Shown: positions 45,669 to 55,500 of the stretch, piece by piece
Numbering within the stretch: the first letter of the stretch is position 1
How the letters are laid out: each line of letters opens with the position of its first letter
Source: Mycobacteriales bacterium
GTDB lineage: Bacteria; Actinomycetota; Actinomycetes; BP-191
DNA: 61,178 bases
Direction of reading: 5' to 3'
Assembly (NCBI GenBank): GCA_035714365.1
Contig: DASTMB010000080.1
Span: 1 to 61,178, forward strand
Program-made: the position numbers and the translations under genes
Notes under the pieces: model-generated
Told to the model about the DNA's origin: nothing
Databases searched by the model: none
What the model saw: only the letters and a program-made list of their open reading frames with translations

Positions 45669-48008
45669 TCACGCGGTGCGGCGGCGGCGCAGCACGGCGA
45701 GGGCGCCGAGCGCGAGGCCGGTGGCGACCAGCGGGAGGCCGTCGGCGGCGCCGGTGGCCGGCATCGTCGGGGTGGCCGGAACGGGGCGCTTCACGACCGG
45801 CGCCGGGACGGTCGGCGGGGTGCCGGGCGGCAGCCCGCCGGTGCCGGTGCCGCCGTTGCCGGGCACGGAGGCGCCGCCGACGACGAACGTGCAGCCGAGG
45901 CTGCCGGCCGCGTCGGCGTTCGGCACCAGCGCGCTGGCGACGTCGCGCCGCGACGTGATGGCGAGGCCGCTGAACCGCGCGCCCTTGGCGACGACGGGAC
46001 CCTTGCCGATCTTCGAGAAGAAGTCGGCCGGGATCTCGATGCGCACCTCGGACTTCGCCTTGTCGAACACGCCGGTGAGCGCGCCGCCGACGCTGGTGCG
46101 CAGCGGCGACTCCATGTGGAACTCGTCGGCGGGCTGCGTGGCGTCGTGGGAGGCGACGCCGAAGTAGCCGGTGCCGGCGTAGGCGAAGCCGAACTCGAAC
46201 TGCTCGCCGGTGCCGCCGGCGGGCGGGTCCTGGGAGAGGTCGAGGACCTTGACGTGGAGGACGAGCTTCTTCGCGGCGGCGTCGAACGACACAGACCCGC
46301 CGGTGATGTCGAGCGCGGGCGCACTGGGCAACGGCGTGCCGACGACGACCTCGTCCGCGTCGCCGGAGGGGTCGGTGAACGCCGCGTCGGGGGTGCAGAC
46401 GAGCTTCGGCGGGACGAGGTTCTGCGGCGGCAGCAGCTCGCCGGTGGTGAGCGAGTAGCCGCTGGTCTGCCGGGTGTAGGCGCTGATGTACGCGCCGGGG
46501 GCGTCGATGTTGTCGGCGAGCGCGATGTTGGCGCGGCCCTCGCCGTCGATGGCGACCTCGAAGAAGTCGAGCAGCGAACGGTCGCCGGTGCTGAACGGCG
46601 CGCCCGGCACCGGGACGAGCGAGCAGAAGGTGCCGTTCTGGCAGATGTCGCCCTTGTGCACGGGCGGGGTGACGGCCTCGCTGTAGGTGAGCTCGGTGGG
46701 GACGGTGACACCGCCGACGGAACGGTCGGCGTCGCCGAGCTGCGCGAACGCGACCGTCCACTTGGTGTTCGCGTCGCCGGGGTCGCGGTAGTTCAGGTTG
46801 GAGGTCGGGGCGCCGCCGAAGCCGTGGTACCAGACGACGTCGAGGAGGCCGTCGGCGCCGGCGGCGATCCACGGGAACAGGTCGGCGGCACCGGGGTCGG
46901 GCTTCTCGGCGCCGGTGACGGGGTCGAGGCCGCGGTTGCCGTGGTTGACCTGGTACGGCTTGCTGAACGTCGTGCCGTGGTCGGTGCTGACGGCGTACTC
47001 GACCTTGAAGCCGTCGGACCAGGCGACGTAGACGTTGCCGGCCTTGTCGACGTCGACGACGGGGAACAGCAGGTTCAGCTCGCGGTGGCTGGCCGGGTCG
47101 ACGCCGTAGACCTTGGTGTCGGTCCAGGTGAGGCCGCCGTCGGTGGACTTGCCGAGGTAGATGGTGTCCACGTGGTTGTAGGCGCCGGCGCCCTGCGCGT
47201 TGCCGTCGATCTGCGCCTGCGCGTTGTCCTGCGGGTCGCGCGGGCCGCCGAAGACGGCGTAGAGGACGTGCACGGGGTCGCCGGAGACGGGGTAGGTGGC
47301 GCCGGTCGCCTGCGAGTAGTCGGTGACGATGTTGCCGACCTGGTTGGTGTTCGCGACGGACGGCATGGTGGTCGCGTCGATGACGCCGTGCGCGCCGTCG
47401 GGGGCGAGCGAGACGTAGGTCTGGCCGCCGTCGAGGGACTGCGAGACGACGATCTGGCTGGTGTCGACCTTGTGGTAGATGAGGAAGTTGGTCTTCTTCC
47501 CGTCGAACGCCTGCCACTGCCGGTCGGTGAGCGTGTTCTGCGTGGCGTACGGGTTGGCCAGCGTGAACGTCGCGCCGCAGTCGGTGGACGTGGCGGCGGT
47601 GAAGTTGTCGAGCAGGTCGATGTTGTGCAGGCCGGTGTAGGCGATCTGGTCGCAGCCCTCGTTGACCGGGCCGTTGCCGACGGAGATCTCGGAGTCGCCG
47701 CCGCCGGTGCCGAGGTCGGGCTGCTGGACGGGCGACTGCACGAACGACTTGGTGCCGTCGGGGTTGGTCTTCTCGGTGATCCGCCAGAAGTTGCTGCCGA
47801 GACCGCTGGGCGCCGACACGTACGCGGCGCTGCGGCCGTCCTCGGGCACGCGGATGCTCGGCTCGGCGCCGCCGCCGGCGAGGATCATCGGCGGCGCGAA
47901 CGTCGCCGCCGGGGTGCCGCGCGCCGGGCTCGGCGACAGCGTGGCGGCGCCGGCCGCGACGAGGACGGCGGCGGCGACGGGCAGGGTTCCGGGCAGGAGT
48001 GCGCGCAT
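45669..48008 (-). CDS. Sialidase-fold surface protein with sortase-like tail
   Basis: A 779-residue protein with a signal peptide. Residues about 40-520 are a beta-propeller with Asp boxes such as STDGGLTW, SLDGGQTY and STDHGTTF, as in exo-sialidases; the catalytic Arg triad and Tyr/Glu pair cannot be confirmed by eye. Residues about 540-700 are a beta domain starting CTPDAAFTDPSGDAD, the same type as in the protein at 38525. A Pro-rich spacer leads to MPATG, a hydrophobic helix and RRRR, a sortase-like signal. GGAGG lies before the ATG. It may bind or cleave glycans on the cell surface. Confidence 0.72.
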   Translation of the reverse strand: MRALLPGTLPVAAAVLVAAGAATLSPSPARGTPAATFAPPMILAGGGAEPSIRVPEDGRSAAYVSAPSGLGSNFWRITEKTNPDGTKSFVQSPVQQPDLGTGGGDSEISVGNGPVNEGCDQIAYTGLHNIDLLDNFTAATSTDCGATFTLANPYATQNTLTDRQWQAFDGKKTNFLIYHKVDTSQIVVSQSLDGGQTYVSLAPDGAHGVIDATTMPSVANTNQVGNIVTDYSQATGATYPVSGDPVHVLYAVFGGPRDPQDNAQAQIDGNAQGAGAYNHVDTIYLGKSTDGGLTWTDTKVYGVDPASHRELNLLFPVVDVDKAGNVYVAWSDGFKVEYAVSTDHGTTFSKPYQVNHGNRGLDPVTGAEKPDPGAADLFPWIAAGADGLLDVVWYHGFGGAPTSNLNYRDPGDANTKWTVAFAQLGDADRSVGGVTVPTELTYSEAVTPPVHKGDICQNGTFCSLVPVPGAPFSTGDRSLLDFFEVAIDGEGRANIALADNIDAPGAYISAYTRQTSGYSLTTGELLPPQNLVPPKLVCTPDAAFTDPSGDADEVVVGTPLPSAPALDITGGSVSFDAAAKKLVLHVKVLDLSQDPPAGGTGEQFEFGFAYAGTGYFGVASHDATQPADEFHMESPLRTSVGGALTGVFDKAKSEVRIEIPADFFSKIGKGPVVAKGARFSGLAITSRRDVASALVPNADAAGSLGCTFVVGGASVPGNGGTGTGGLPPGTPPTVPAPVVKRPVPATPTMPATGAADGLPLVATGLALGALAVLRRRRTA

Positions 48009-48041
48009 GGGGACATACCTCCGGGCAGGGTCTACCCCCGG

Positions 48042-48959
48042 TCAGGCCAGGTCGTAACGCCAGTCGTTCGAGACGATCGGGAAGCCTTTCGGGTACTCGA
48101 AGTCGCACTCGCCGAGCAGCGTGAAGCCGACGCGGCGGCAGACGGCGTTGGAGGCGGCGTTGTCGGTGCGCGGGAACGCGTGGACGTACCGGTGCCGCCC
48201 GTCGCCGCGCGCCTCGGCGAGGCCGGCGCGGGTGGCGGCGGTGGCGACGCCGCGGCCGCCGAACTCCGGCAGCACCTTCCAGCCGATCTCGTAGACGCCC
48301 TCGCCGCGCCACTCGCGCGGCCACCACGCGAGGAAGCCGGCCGGCTCGCCGCCGACCAGCACGACGCGCTGGTTCCCGACCTCGGGCGGCATCGACGCGT
48401 ACCGCTCGTGCCGCGCGCGCACCGCCTCCGGCGTCTCCGGGCCGCCGAGGAACGTCATCAGCTCGGGCGCGTTGCCGCGTTCGAGCAGCGCGAGGTCGTC
48501 CGGCCCGTACGTGCGCAGCGTGACGGCGACCGGCAGCTCGTAGCTCACGCCGATCTCGTCGCGCGACACGGGCAGGAAGCCGCACTTCTCCAGCACGCGC
48601 GCGGAGGCGGCGTTGCGGTGCGAGACGAGCGCGTGCAACGGGCGTTCGGTCAGCTCGGCGAGGTAGAGGCGCAGCGCGGCGGTCGCGACGCCGCGGCCCC
48701 ACCACTCGCGGCCGAGCCAGTAGCCGACGAGGCGGCGGCCGCCGTCGCGCCAGGAGACGAGGTTGCCGGCGACCGCGCCGTCGACGAGGACGGTGCGCAG
48801 CGGCCCGTCCGGCTCGGCCAGCATGCGGGCCCAGTGGGCGTCGAACGCCGCCCGGTCCCGCGACGGCACGCCCGCGACGGCAGCCGCCTCCGCGTCGGCC
48901 TGGTTGGCGTAGAACGCGTCGAGGTCCGAGGGGAGCACGGGGCGCAGCGCGACGGTCAC
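48042..48959 (-). CDS. Tandem GNAT acetyltransferase
   Basis: A 305-residue protein with two GNAT domains. The N-terminal domain (about 1-150) has WLGREWWGRGVATAAL and HRNAASARVLEKCGF. The C-terminal one (about 155-305) has EIGWKVLPEFGGRGVATAA and RTDNAASNAVCRRVGF. Both carry the R/Q-x-x-G-x-A acetyl-CoA loop and the N-x-A-S helix of RimJ/RimL-type N-acetyltransferases. Substrate unknown. Start at GTG 48959, seven bases after a TACCGT -10. It is divergent from the penicillin acylase gene. Confidence 0.82.
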   Translation of the reverse strand: MTVALRPVLPSDLDAFYANQADAEAAAVAGVPSRDRAAFDAHWARMLAEPDGPLRTVLVDGAVAGNLVSWRDGGRRLVGYWLGREWWGRGVATAALRLYLAELTERPLHALVSHRNAASARVLEKCGFLPVSRDEIGVSYELPVAVTLRTYGPDDLALLERGNAPELMTFLGGPETPEAVRARHERYASMPPEVGNQRVVLVGGEPAGFLAWWPREWRGEGVYEIGWKVLPEFGGRGVATAATRAGLAEARGDGRHRYVHAFPRTDNAASNAVCRRVGFTLLGECDFEYPKGFPIVSNDWRYDLA

Positions 48960-48966
48960 GAGCGAG

Positions 48967-48972
48967 ACGGTA
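48967..48972 (-). promoter_or_regulatory. -10 element for leaderless tandem GNAT gene
   Basis: Minus strand TACCGT, seven bases, GTG, without a ribosome site. Confidence 0.45.
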
Positions 48973-49023
48973 GCCGCGCTCGTACGTGGGAATGGTGGGA
49001 ACGTCCCCCGAAGGGAGTCCGTC

Positions 49024-51978
49024 GTGCGTCGTCTGCTCGCGCCCGCCGTCCTCGCCGTCGCCCTCGCGACGGCGTTCGCCACCGCCGCGCCGGGGACGGC
49101 GGCCACCGACCCGGCCGTCTACACGGCGCACGGTGAGGTGCTCAACGTCGTGCCGCCCGGCCAGCGCGGCAACGTCGGCCCGAAGGAGCTGCTCGCGCTC
49201 GGCGTCACGAACCTGCCCACCTTCGTGAGCACACCGCGCGACCCGAAGGGCGCGCTGGCGACGGCGACGCCGACGACGCCGGCGAACTTCGCCGACCAGC
49301 TCGAGATGTACGACGGGCTGAACAAGCCGGACCCGCGCACCCTCACCGACGCGTCGTTGACCGGCTACTTCAAGGACGGGCGGCTCGGCGTGCCGGCGAC
49401 CGACGTGGCGAGCGTCGAGACGCCGCGGCCGGGCGTGACGATCACGCGCGACAGGTTCGGGGTGCCGCACATCAAGGGGGCGACGTTCGAGGACGTCCAG
49501 TACGGCGCGGGGTACGCGAACATCGAGGACCGGATGTTCCTCACCGACATCCTGCGGCACACCGGCGCGGCGCGGATGGTGGAGTTCGTCGGCCCGACGC
49601 CCGGCAACCTCGCGATGGACCAGGAGCAGCTCCAGATCGCGCCGTACACGGAGGAGCAGGCGGAGGCGCAGCTCGAGGCGATCGCGGCGGCCTACGGCGA
49701 CGAGGGCGCGCGGCTGCTGCGCGGCCTCGACGCGATGATCGCCGGGATGAACGCCGCGCAGGCGCGGCTCTGCCCGCTCGCGACGCCGGCGGTGCTGCCG
49801 GGCATGACCGGCGCGGGGTTCGGCGCGGACTGCCCGGTCGAGTACGCGGCGTTGCAGAAGCCGCCGACGCCGTACCGGCGCGCGGACATCGTCTACATCG
49901 CCTCGCTCGTCGGCGGCATCTTCGGCAAGGGCGGCGGCGGCGAGTACGGCAATGCGCTCTGGCTGGCGAAGCTGCGCGAGAAGTACGGCGAATCCGTTGC
50001 GCGCCAGGTCTTCGACGACCTGCGCGAGAAGAACGACGCGGAGGCGCCGACGACCTCGCCGGTGCCGCAGCCGTACGGCGGCGGCGGCGTCGACCCGTCA
50101 CGGCCCGGCGTGGCGCTGCCCGACCTGCACCCCGCGGCGACGGCGCCCGGCACCGGCTCGGACGCGGGCGGCTCCACCATCCCGGTGCCGCTGCCCGGCG
50201 CGTCGCCCACGTACGTCGTGGACGGGCCGTTCGGGCCGATCGACCTGTCCGGCGGGCGCGGCATGAGCAACGCGCTGCTGGTCGACGCGGCGCACTCGGC
50301 GACCGGCCACCCGCTCGCGGTGATGGGGCCGCAGACCGGCTACTACACGCCGCAGCTCCTCGTGGAGCAGGAGCTGGACGGGCCGGGCGTGCGGGCGCGC
50401 GGCGTGTCGTTCGCCGGCACCAACCTGGTGGTCGAGCTCGGCCACGGCGTCGACTACGCGTGGTCCGCCACGTCGGCCTCCAACGACATCGTGGACACCG
50501 TGATCGAACGCCTCTGCGACCCGGCCGGCGGGACCGCGACGGTGCAGTCCACGTCGTACCTCGTGGGCACCGAGTGCGTGCCGATGGAGTCGTACACGCA
50601 CACCGAGACCGGCGTCCCGAACGCCGCCGCGCAGAACCCGCCCGAGACCGTCAACCTGCGCGTCCTCAAGACGCGGCACGGCGTCGTGCAGCTCCGCACG
50701 ACGGTCGGCGGCGCGCCGGTGGCGGTGGTCGTGCAGCGGGCGACGTACGGGCACGAGGTCGACTCGGCGGTCGGCTTCGCGCGGCTCCAGGACCCCGGCT
50801 ACGTCAAGGACGCGGCGTCGTTCCAGAAGGCCGTGCACGAGATCCAGTACACGTTCAACTGGTTCTACGCCGACGACCGGGACATCGCGTACTTCTCGTC
50901 CGGGCGGCTGCCGAAGCGCGCCTCCGGCGTCGACTGGGACCTGCCGCGCTGGGGCGACCCGGCGTACGACTGGCGCGGGTTCCTGCCGTTCGAGGCGCAC
51001 CCGCGGATCGTCAACCCGCCCACCGGCTACCTCGTGTCGTGGAACAACAAGCCGGCGCCCGGCTTCTCCGCCGCCGACAACGGCTGGGGGTACGGCGCCG
51101 TCTACCGGTCGCTCGCGCTGGAGGACCGGGTACGGGCGCTGATGGCGGCCGGCGGCGTCACCCGGCCGGGGCTGGTCGGCGCGATGATGGACGCGGGCAC
51201 GGTCGACGTGCGGGCGGCGTACCTGCTGCCGCTGGTGCTCGACACGGTCGGCACGCCGGCCGACGCGGGGCAGGCCGCCGCGGTGGCGCTGCTGCGCGAC
51301 TGGGTCGCCTCCGGCGCGCACCGCGTGGACCGCGACAGGGACGGCGCGTACGAGCACCAGGCCGCGATCGCGCTCTGGGACACCTGGTGGGAGCCGCTCG
51401 CGAAGGACGTCATGCGGGCCGGCCTCGGCGACCTCGTCGACGCGCTGCCGCACGGCCTGGACGACCACCCGCGCCAGGGCCTCGGCTCCTCGTGGAACGG
51501 CGTGCCCTGGTACGGCTACGTCTCCAAGACGTTGCGCAGCGCGCTCGGGCGGCCGGTGAAGGACGCGTACTCGCGCGCGTACTGCGGCCCGCTCGACGCC
51601 TGCCGGGCGACGTTGCGGACCTCGCTCGGGACCGCGGTCGCGGCCGCGACGGACGCGCAGGGCGCGGCGTCGGTGGGGGACCTGACGTACGACAAGCACC
51701 TCGACGACATCCGGCACGTCACGGCGGGCGTGGTCGGCGTGCGGGCGATCGACTGGCAGAACCGGCCGACGTTCCAGCAGGTCGTGGCGTTCACGGCGCA
51801 CCGGCCGCGCACCGGCGCGCAGGCGCTGCCGTCGACGCCGCAGGTGAAGGGCGTGAAGGGGTCACGCACGCCGCGCGCGCCGCGCGCGCCGCTGGCGGCG
51901 ACCGGCGGCGTGGCCGCGTGGCCGGCCGTGCTCGCCGCGGGCGCGGCGCTGACGCTGCGCCGGCGCCGGCGCGCGTGA
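49024..51978 (+). CDS. Penicillin acylase-family Ntn hydrolase, cell-wall anchored type
   Basis: A 984-residue exported enzyme, longer than the usual 750-850. A signal peptide is followed by about 110 residues of unknown N-terminal extension, then the alpha chain with VTITRDRFGVPHIKGATFED and GAGYANIEDRMF. The likely autocatalytic site is Ser415 in GRGMSNALLVD, becoming the N-terminal nucleophile of the beta chain, which contains FNWFYADDRDIAYFSSGR. The C-terminus has a charged spacer, LAATG, a hydrophobic helix and RRRRR, resembling a sortase substrate. Family members cleave amides such as acyl-homoserine lactones or beta-lactam side chains; the substrate here is unknown. GAAGGGAG precedes the GTG. 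Confidence 0.85.
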   Translation: MRRLLAPAVLAVALATAFATAAPGTAATDPAVYTAHGEVLNVVPPGQRGNVGPKELLALGVTNLPTFVSTPRDPKGALATATPTTPANFADQLEMYDGLNKPDPRTLTDASLTGYFKDGRLGVPATDVASVETPRPGVTITRDRFGVPHIKGATFEDVQYGAGYANIEDRMFLTDILRHTGAARMVEFVGPTPGNLAMDQEQLQIAPYTEEQAEAQLEAIAAAYGDEGARLLRGLDAMIAGMNAAQARLCPLATPAVLPGMTGAGFGADCPVEYAALQKPPTPYRRADIVYIASLVGGIFGKGGGGEYGNALWLAKLREKYGESVARQVFDDLREKNDAEAPTTSPVPQPYGGGGVDPSRPGVALPDLHPAATAPGTGSDAGGSTIPVPLPGASPTYVVDGPFGPIDLSGGRGMSNALLVDAAHSATGHPLAVMGPQTGYYTPQLLVEQELDGPGVRARGVSFAGTNLVVELGHGVDYAWSATSASNDIVDTVIERLCDPAGGTATVQSTSYLVGTECVPMESYTHTETGVPNAAAQNPPETVNLRVLKTRHGVVQLRTTVGGAPVAVVVQRATYGHEVDSAVGFARLQDPGYVKDAASFQKAVHEIQYTFNWFYADDRDIAYFSSGRLPKRASGVDWDLPRWGDPAYDWRGFLPFEAHPRIVNPPTGYLVSWNNKPAPGFSAADNGWGYGAVYRSLALEDRVRALMAAGGVTRPGLVGAMMDAGTVDVRAAYLLPLVLDTVGTPADAGQAAAVALLRDWVASGAHRVDRDRDGAYEHQAAIALWDTWWEPLAKDVMRAGLGDLVDALPHGLDDHPRQGLGSSWNGVPWYGYVSKTLRSALGRPVKDAYSRAYCGPLDACRATLRTSLGTAVAAATDAQGAASVGDLTYDKHLDDIRHVTAGVVGVRAIDWQNRPTFQQVVAFTAHRPRTGAQALPSTPQVKGVKGSRTPRAPRAPLAATGGVAAWPAVLAAGAALTLRRRRRA

Positions 51979-52322
51979 TCGAGGGGCTGGCCGCGATCGC
52001 GGTCGACTGCGACGGCGACCCGGTCGCGCTCGCCGAGTGGTGGCGCGGCCTGGTCGGCGGCGAGGTCGCCGTGGACGAGGACGTCGACGCGACGCTGCGC
52101 GCGCCCGGGTTCCCGCCGCTCGACTTCGTCCGCGTGCCGGAGGGCAAGGCGGTGAAGAACCGGCTGCACCTCGACCTGCGCGCGACCGACTACGCGGCCG
52201 CCGTCGCGGCGGCGCTGGCGCACGGCGCGGTACCCGCGCCCGACGTCTACGGCGGCGACCGGTGGACGGTGCTCCGCGACCCCGGCGGCAACGAGTTCTG
52301 CATCCTGCGGCCCCGCCCGTAG
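51975..52322 (+). CDS. VOC-family (glyoxalase-like) protein
   Basis: A 115-residue protein with one and a half VOC modules: LAAIAVDCDGDPVALAEWW at the start, NRLHLDLRATDY in the middle, and LRDPGGNEFCIL at the end. The last two hold the His and Glu often used for metal binding in this superfamily. It acts as a dimer in relatives, as dioxygenase, isomerase or resistance binding protein; no substrate can be told. The GTG overlaps the acylase stop by four bases, so it is cotranscribed with it. Confidence 0.78.
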   Translation: MIEGLAAIAVDCDGDPVALAEWWRGLVGGEVAVDEDVDATLRAPGFPPLDFVRVPEGKAVKNRLHLDLRATDYAAAVAAALAHGAVPAPDVYGGDRWTVLRDPGGNEFCILRPRP

Positions 52323-52520
52323 GCGCCGGGAACGCGTGGGTTGGTCCGGGAACGTCACCTCGATACGGCCCCCCGTGACCACGTATGGGCTACCTGGGGA
52401 CCACCCAAGTCGTGACGTTCGGCATCTGGCCCGGATGCCCCGTCCGGCCGAAGGTTGAGCAACCGCACGAGTCACGCGTGGCGCGCTCGCGCCACCCACG
52501 CACGCCGGGACGGGGGAACG

Positions 52521-55500
52521 ATGACGAGGGTCCTGCTGGTCGAGGACAGCGCGGGCGACGCGATGCTCGTCCGCCTCTCCCTGGGCCGGCTGCCCGCGCG
52601 CCCGGACGTCACCTGGGTCGAGACGCTGGCCGCCGCCCGCGCCGCCCTGTCCGGGCAGGCGTTCGACTGCGTGCTCCTCGACCTGGACCTGCCGGACGCC
52701 GACGGGCTGGACGTGCTCGACGGCGTGCTGGACGAGGCGCCGGAGGTCGCCGTCGTCGTGCTGACCGGCCGCCACGACGACCGGCTCGCCGCCGAGGCCG
52801 TGCAGCACGGCGCGCAGGACTACCTGCTCAAGCACGAGGTGTCGCCGCCCATCCTGGAACGCGCCATCCGCTACGCGGTCGAGCGCGCCGCCGTCCGCGC
52901 GGTGCTCGCGCAGCGCGAGGCGGAGCAGCGGGCGCTCGTCGCGAGCCTGCGCGAGGGCGTCGTCGCGATCGATGCCACCACCGGCACCGTCACCGACGCC
53001 AACGACGCCGCGGCCCGCATCCTGGGCCGCCCCGCCGAGGAGCTGCGCGGCCGTTCCTGGCTGCTGGGCGAGACCGTGCGCGACGACGGCACGCCCCTGC
53101 CGGACGGCGACGACCCGGCGGCGGTGGCGCTGCGCACCGGCGAGCCGGTCACCGGCGCCGTGATCGGCGTCACCCACCCGGACGGCACCTGCCGCTGGGT
53201 CGAGGTCAACGTCGCGCCGGTCGCGCCGGTCCTGCCCGGCCGGGCGGGGACGCCGTTCGCGGCGGTCGCGTCGTTCCGCGACATCACCGCGCGGCGCGCG
53301 GCGGCGGAGGAGATCCGCGTCCAGGCCGCCCTGCTCGACGCCGCCGGCAACGCCATCTTCGCCGTCGACCGGGCCGGCACCATCCGGTACTGGAACTCCG
53401 GCGCCGAGGCGATGTACGGCTGGTCCGCGGGCGAGGTCGTCGGCCGGACGGCGATGGACGTGGCGGCGTTCGCGGCGCTGGTCGAGCGCTCCGCCGAGAT
53501 CGCGGGCTCGTTGCTGCGCGGCGCCGCGTGGACGGGCGACGTGGACGCGGTGCGCCGCGACGGGTCGCTGGTCCGCACGCTGATGACCGCGACGCCGCTG
53601 CGCGACGCGTCCGGGGAGCTCCGGACGATCATCGCGGTGGCCACGGACATCGGCGCGCGCCGCGCGGCGGAGGACGCGGCACGGCGGCTGAAGTCGCTGG
53701 TCGACTCCTCCGACGACGCGATCATCGGCCGCACCCTCGACGGCGTCGTCACGAGCTGGAACCCGGCCGCCGAGCTCCTCACCGGCTACACCGCCGAGGA
53801 GGCCATCGGCCGGCACGCGACGTTCACGATCCCGCCGGAGCGGCACGGCCAGATCCACGACGTGCTGGCGGCGGTGGTGCGCGGCGAGCCGGTGCCGACG
53901 TACGAGCAGGTCGTCGTCCGCAAGGACGGCACCCAGGTCGACATCTCGCTCACCGTGTCGGTGATCCGCGACGAGAACGGCGCGGTCATCGGCTCGTCCG
54001 CGATCGCCCGTGACATCACCGAGCAGGTCCGGCTGCGGCGCGCGGCCGAGGAGGACCGGCGCCGGCTCGCGGAGGCGCAGGAGATCGCCGGGCTCGGCAG
54101 CTTCGAGCACCTGCTGGACGACGGGACGCTCATCTGGTCCACCGAGCTGTACCGCATCTTCGGGCTGCCCGACGGCACGCCGTTGCACGAGTCGATGCTG
54201 CTCGACCTGGTGCACCCGGAGGACCGCGCGACGCTGTGGGACGCGTCCCACGCGGCGCGGGAGCGCAGCGAGCCGCTGGACGTGACGTACCGCATCGAAC
54301 GTCCCGACGGCGAGGAGCGCATCCTCACCGCGCGGGTGCGCGGCGACCGCGACGGCGAGGGCCCGGTGACGCGGATCGTCGGCACCGTCCTCGACGTCAC
54401 CGACCGCGAGCGCGTCGACGGCGAGCGCCGCGCGGCCGAGCGGCGGTTCGAGCTCGGCTTCGACCGTTCCGCCGCCGGCAGCGCGATCGCCGACCTGGAG
54501 GGGCGGCTGGTGCGGGTCAACGCGGCGTTGTGCCGGCTGCTCGGCCGCTCCGAGGCGGACCTCGTCGGGCGGTGCCCGGAGGAGCTGGCGCACGGCGAGC
54601 AGGCGTGGACGCCGTTCGCCGAGGCGGTCGCGACCGGCCGCAACGCCGGCGGCGAGGTGCGGTTCCTGCGCCCGGACGGCGACTCCGTGCACACCATCGT
54701 CGACGTCGCCGTCGTGCACGGCGAGGCCGGCGAGCCGGAGTACCTGTTCGCGCAGCTCCTCGACATCACCCGCCGCAAGCACGCCGAGCGCGCGCTGGCG
54801 CACCAGGCGCTGCACGACTCGCTCACCGGCCTGCCGAACCGCGCGCTGCTGCTCGACCGCCTCGACCACGCGCTCGCCCGCCGCGCGCGGCGGTCCGAGT
54901 CGGTCGCCGTGCTGCTCGTGGACCTCGACCAGTTCAAGCTCGTCAACGACGGCCTCGGCCACTCCGCGGGCGACGCGCTGCTCGTGCACGCCGCGACGCG
55001 GCTCGTCGCGGCCGTGCGCCCCGGCGACACCGTCTGCCGGCTCGGCGGCGACGAGTTCGTCATCTGCTGCGAGGACGTCGACGGGCCGGACGAGGCGCGC
55101 GAGATCGCCGAGCGGGTCGCGGAGGCGTTCGCGGCGCCGTTCGCGGTCGAGGGCCGCGAGCTGTTCACCACGGCGAGCGTCGGCGTCACCGTGTCGACCG
55201 GCTCGTCCACCGCGAACGCGTTGCTGCGCGACGCCGACGCCGCGATGTACCGCGCGAAGGAGCGCGGCCGGGCGCGCGTCGAGCTGTTCGACGAGGGGCT
55301 GCGCGAGCGCGCGACCGCCCGGCTGGCGACCGCCACGGCGTTGCGGCGCGCGTTGGCGAAGCGGGAGTTCGAGGTCCACTACCAGCCGGTCGTCTCCCTG
55401 GACGACGAGCGCACCGTCGGCTTCGAGGCGTTGGTGCGCTGGAACGACCCGCAGCGCGGCCTGGTGCCGCCGTCGGAGTTCATCGCGGTGGCCGAGGAGA

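Noticed and set aside
49024-51978. Beta-lactam resistance or production by the penicillin acylase-like enzyme
   Set aside because: Family name only; the substrate cannot be deduced and no beta-lactam genes are nearby.
52323-52520. Cyclic-di-GMP riboswitch upstream of the GGDEF-EAL gene
   Set aside because: I could not find the conserved GEMM core or a matching two-helix layout; the stretch holds only a weak ribosome site near the start.
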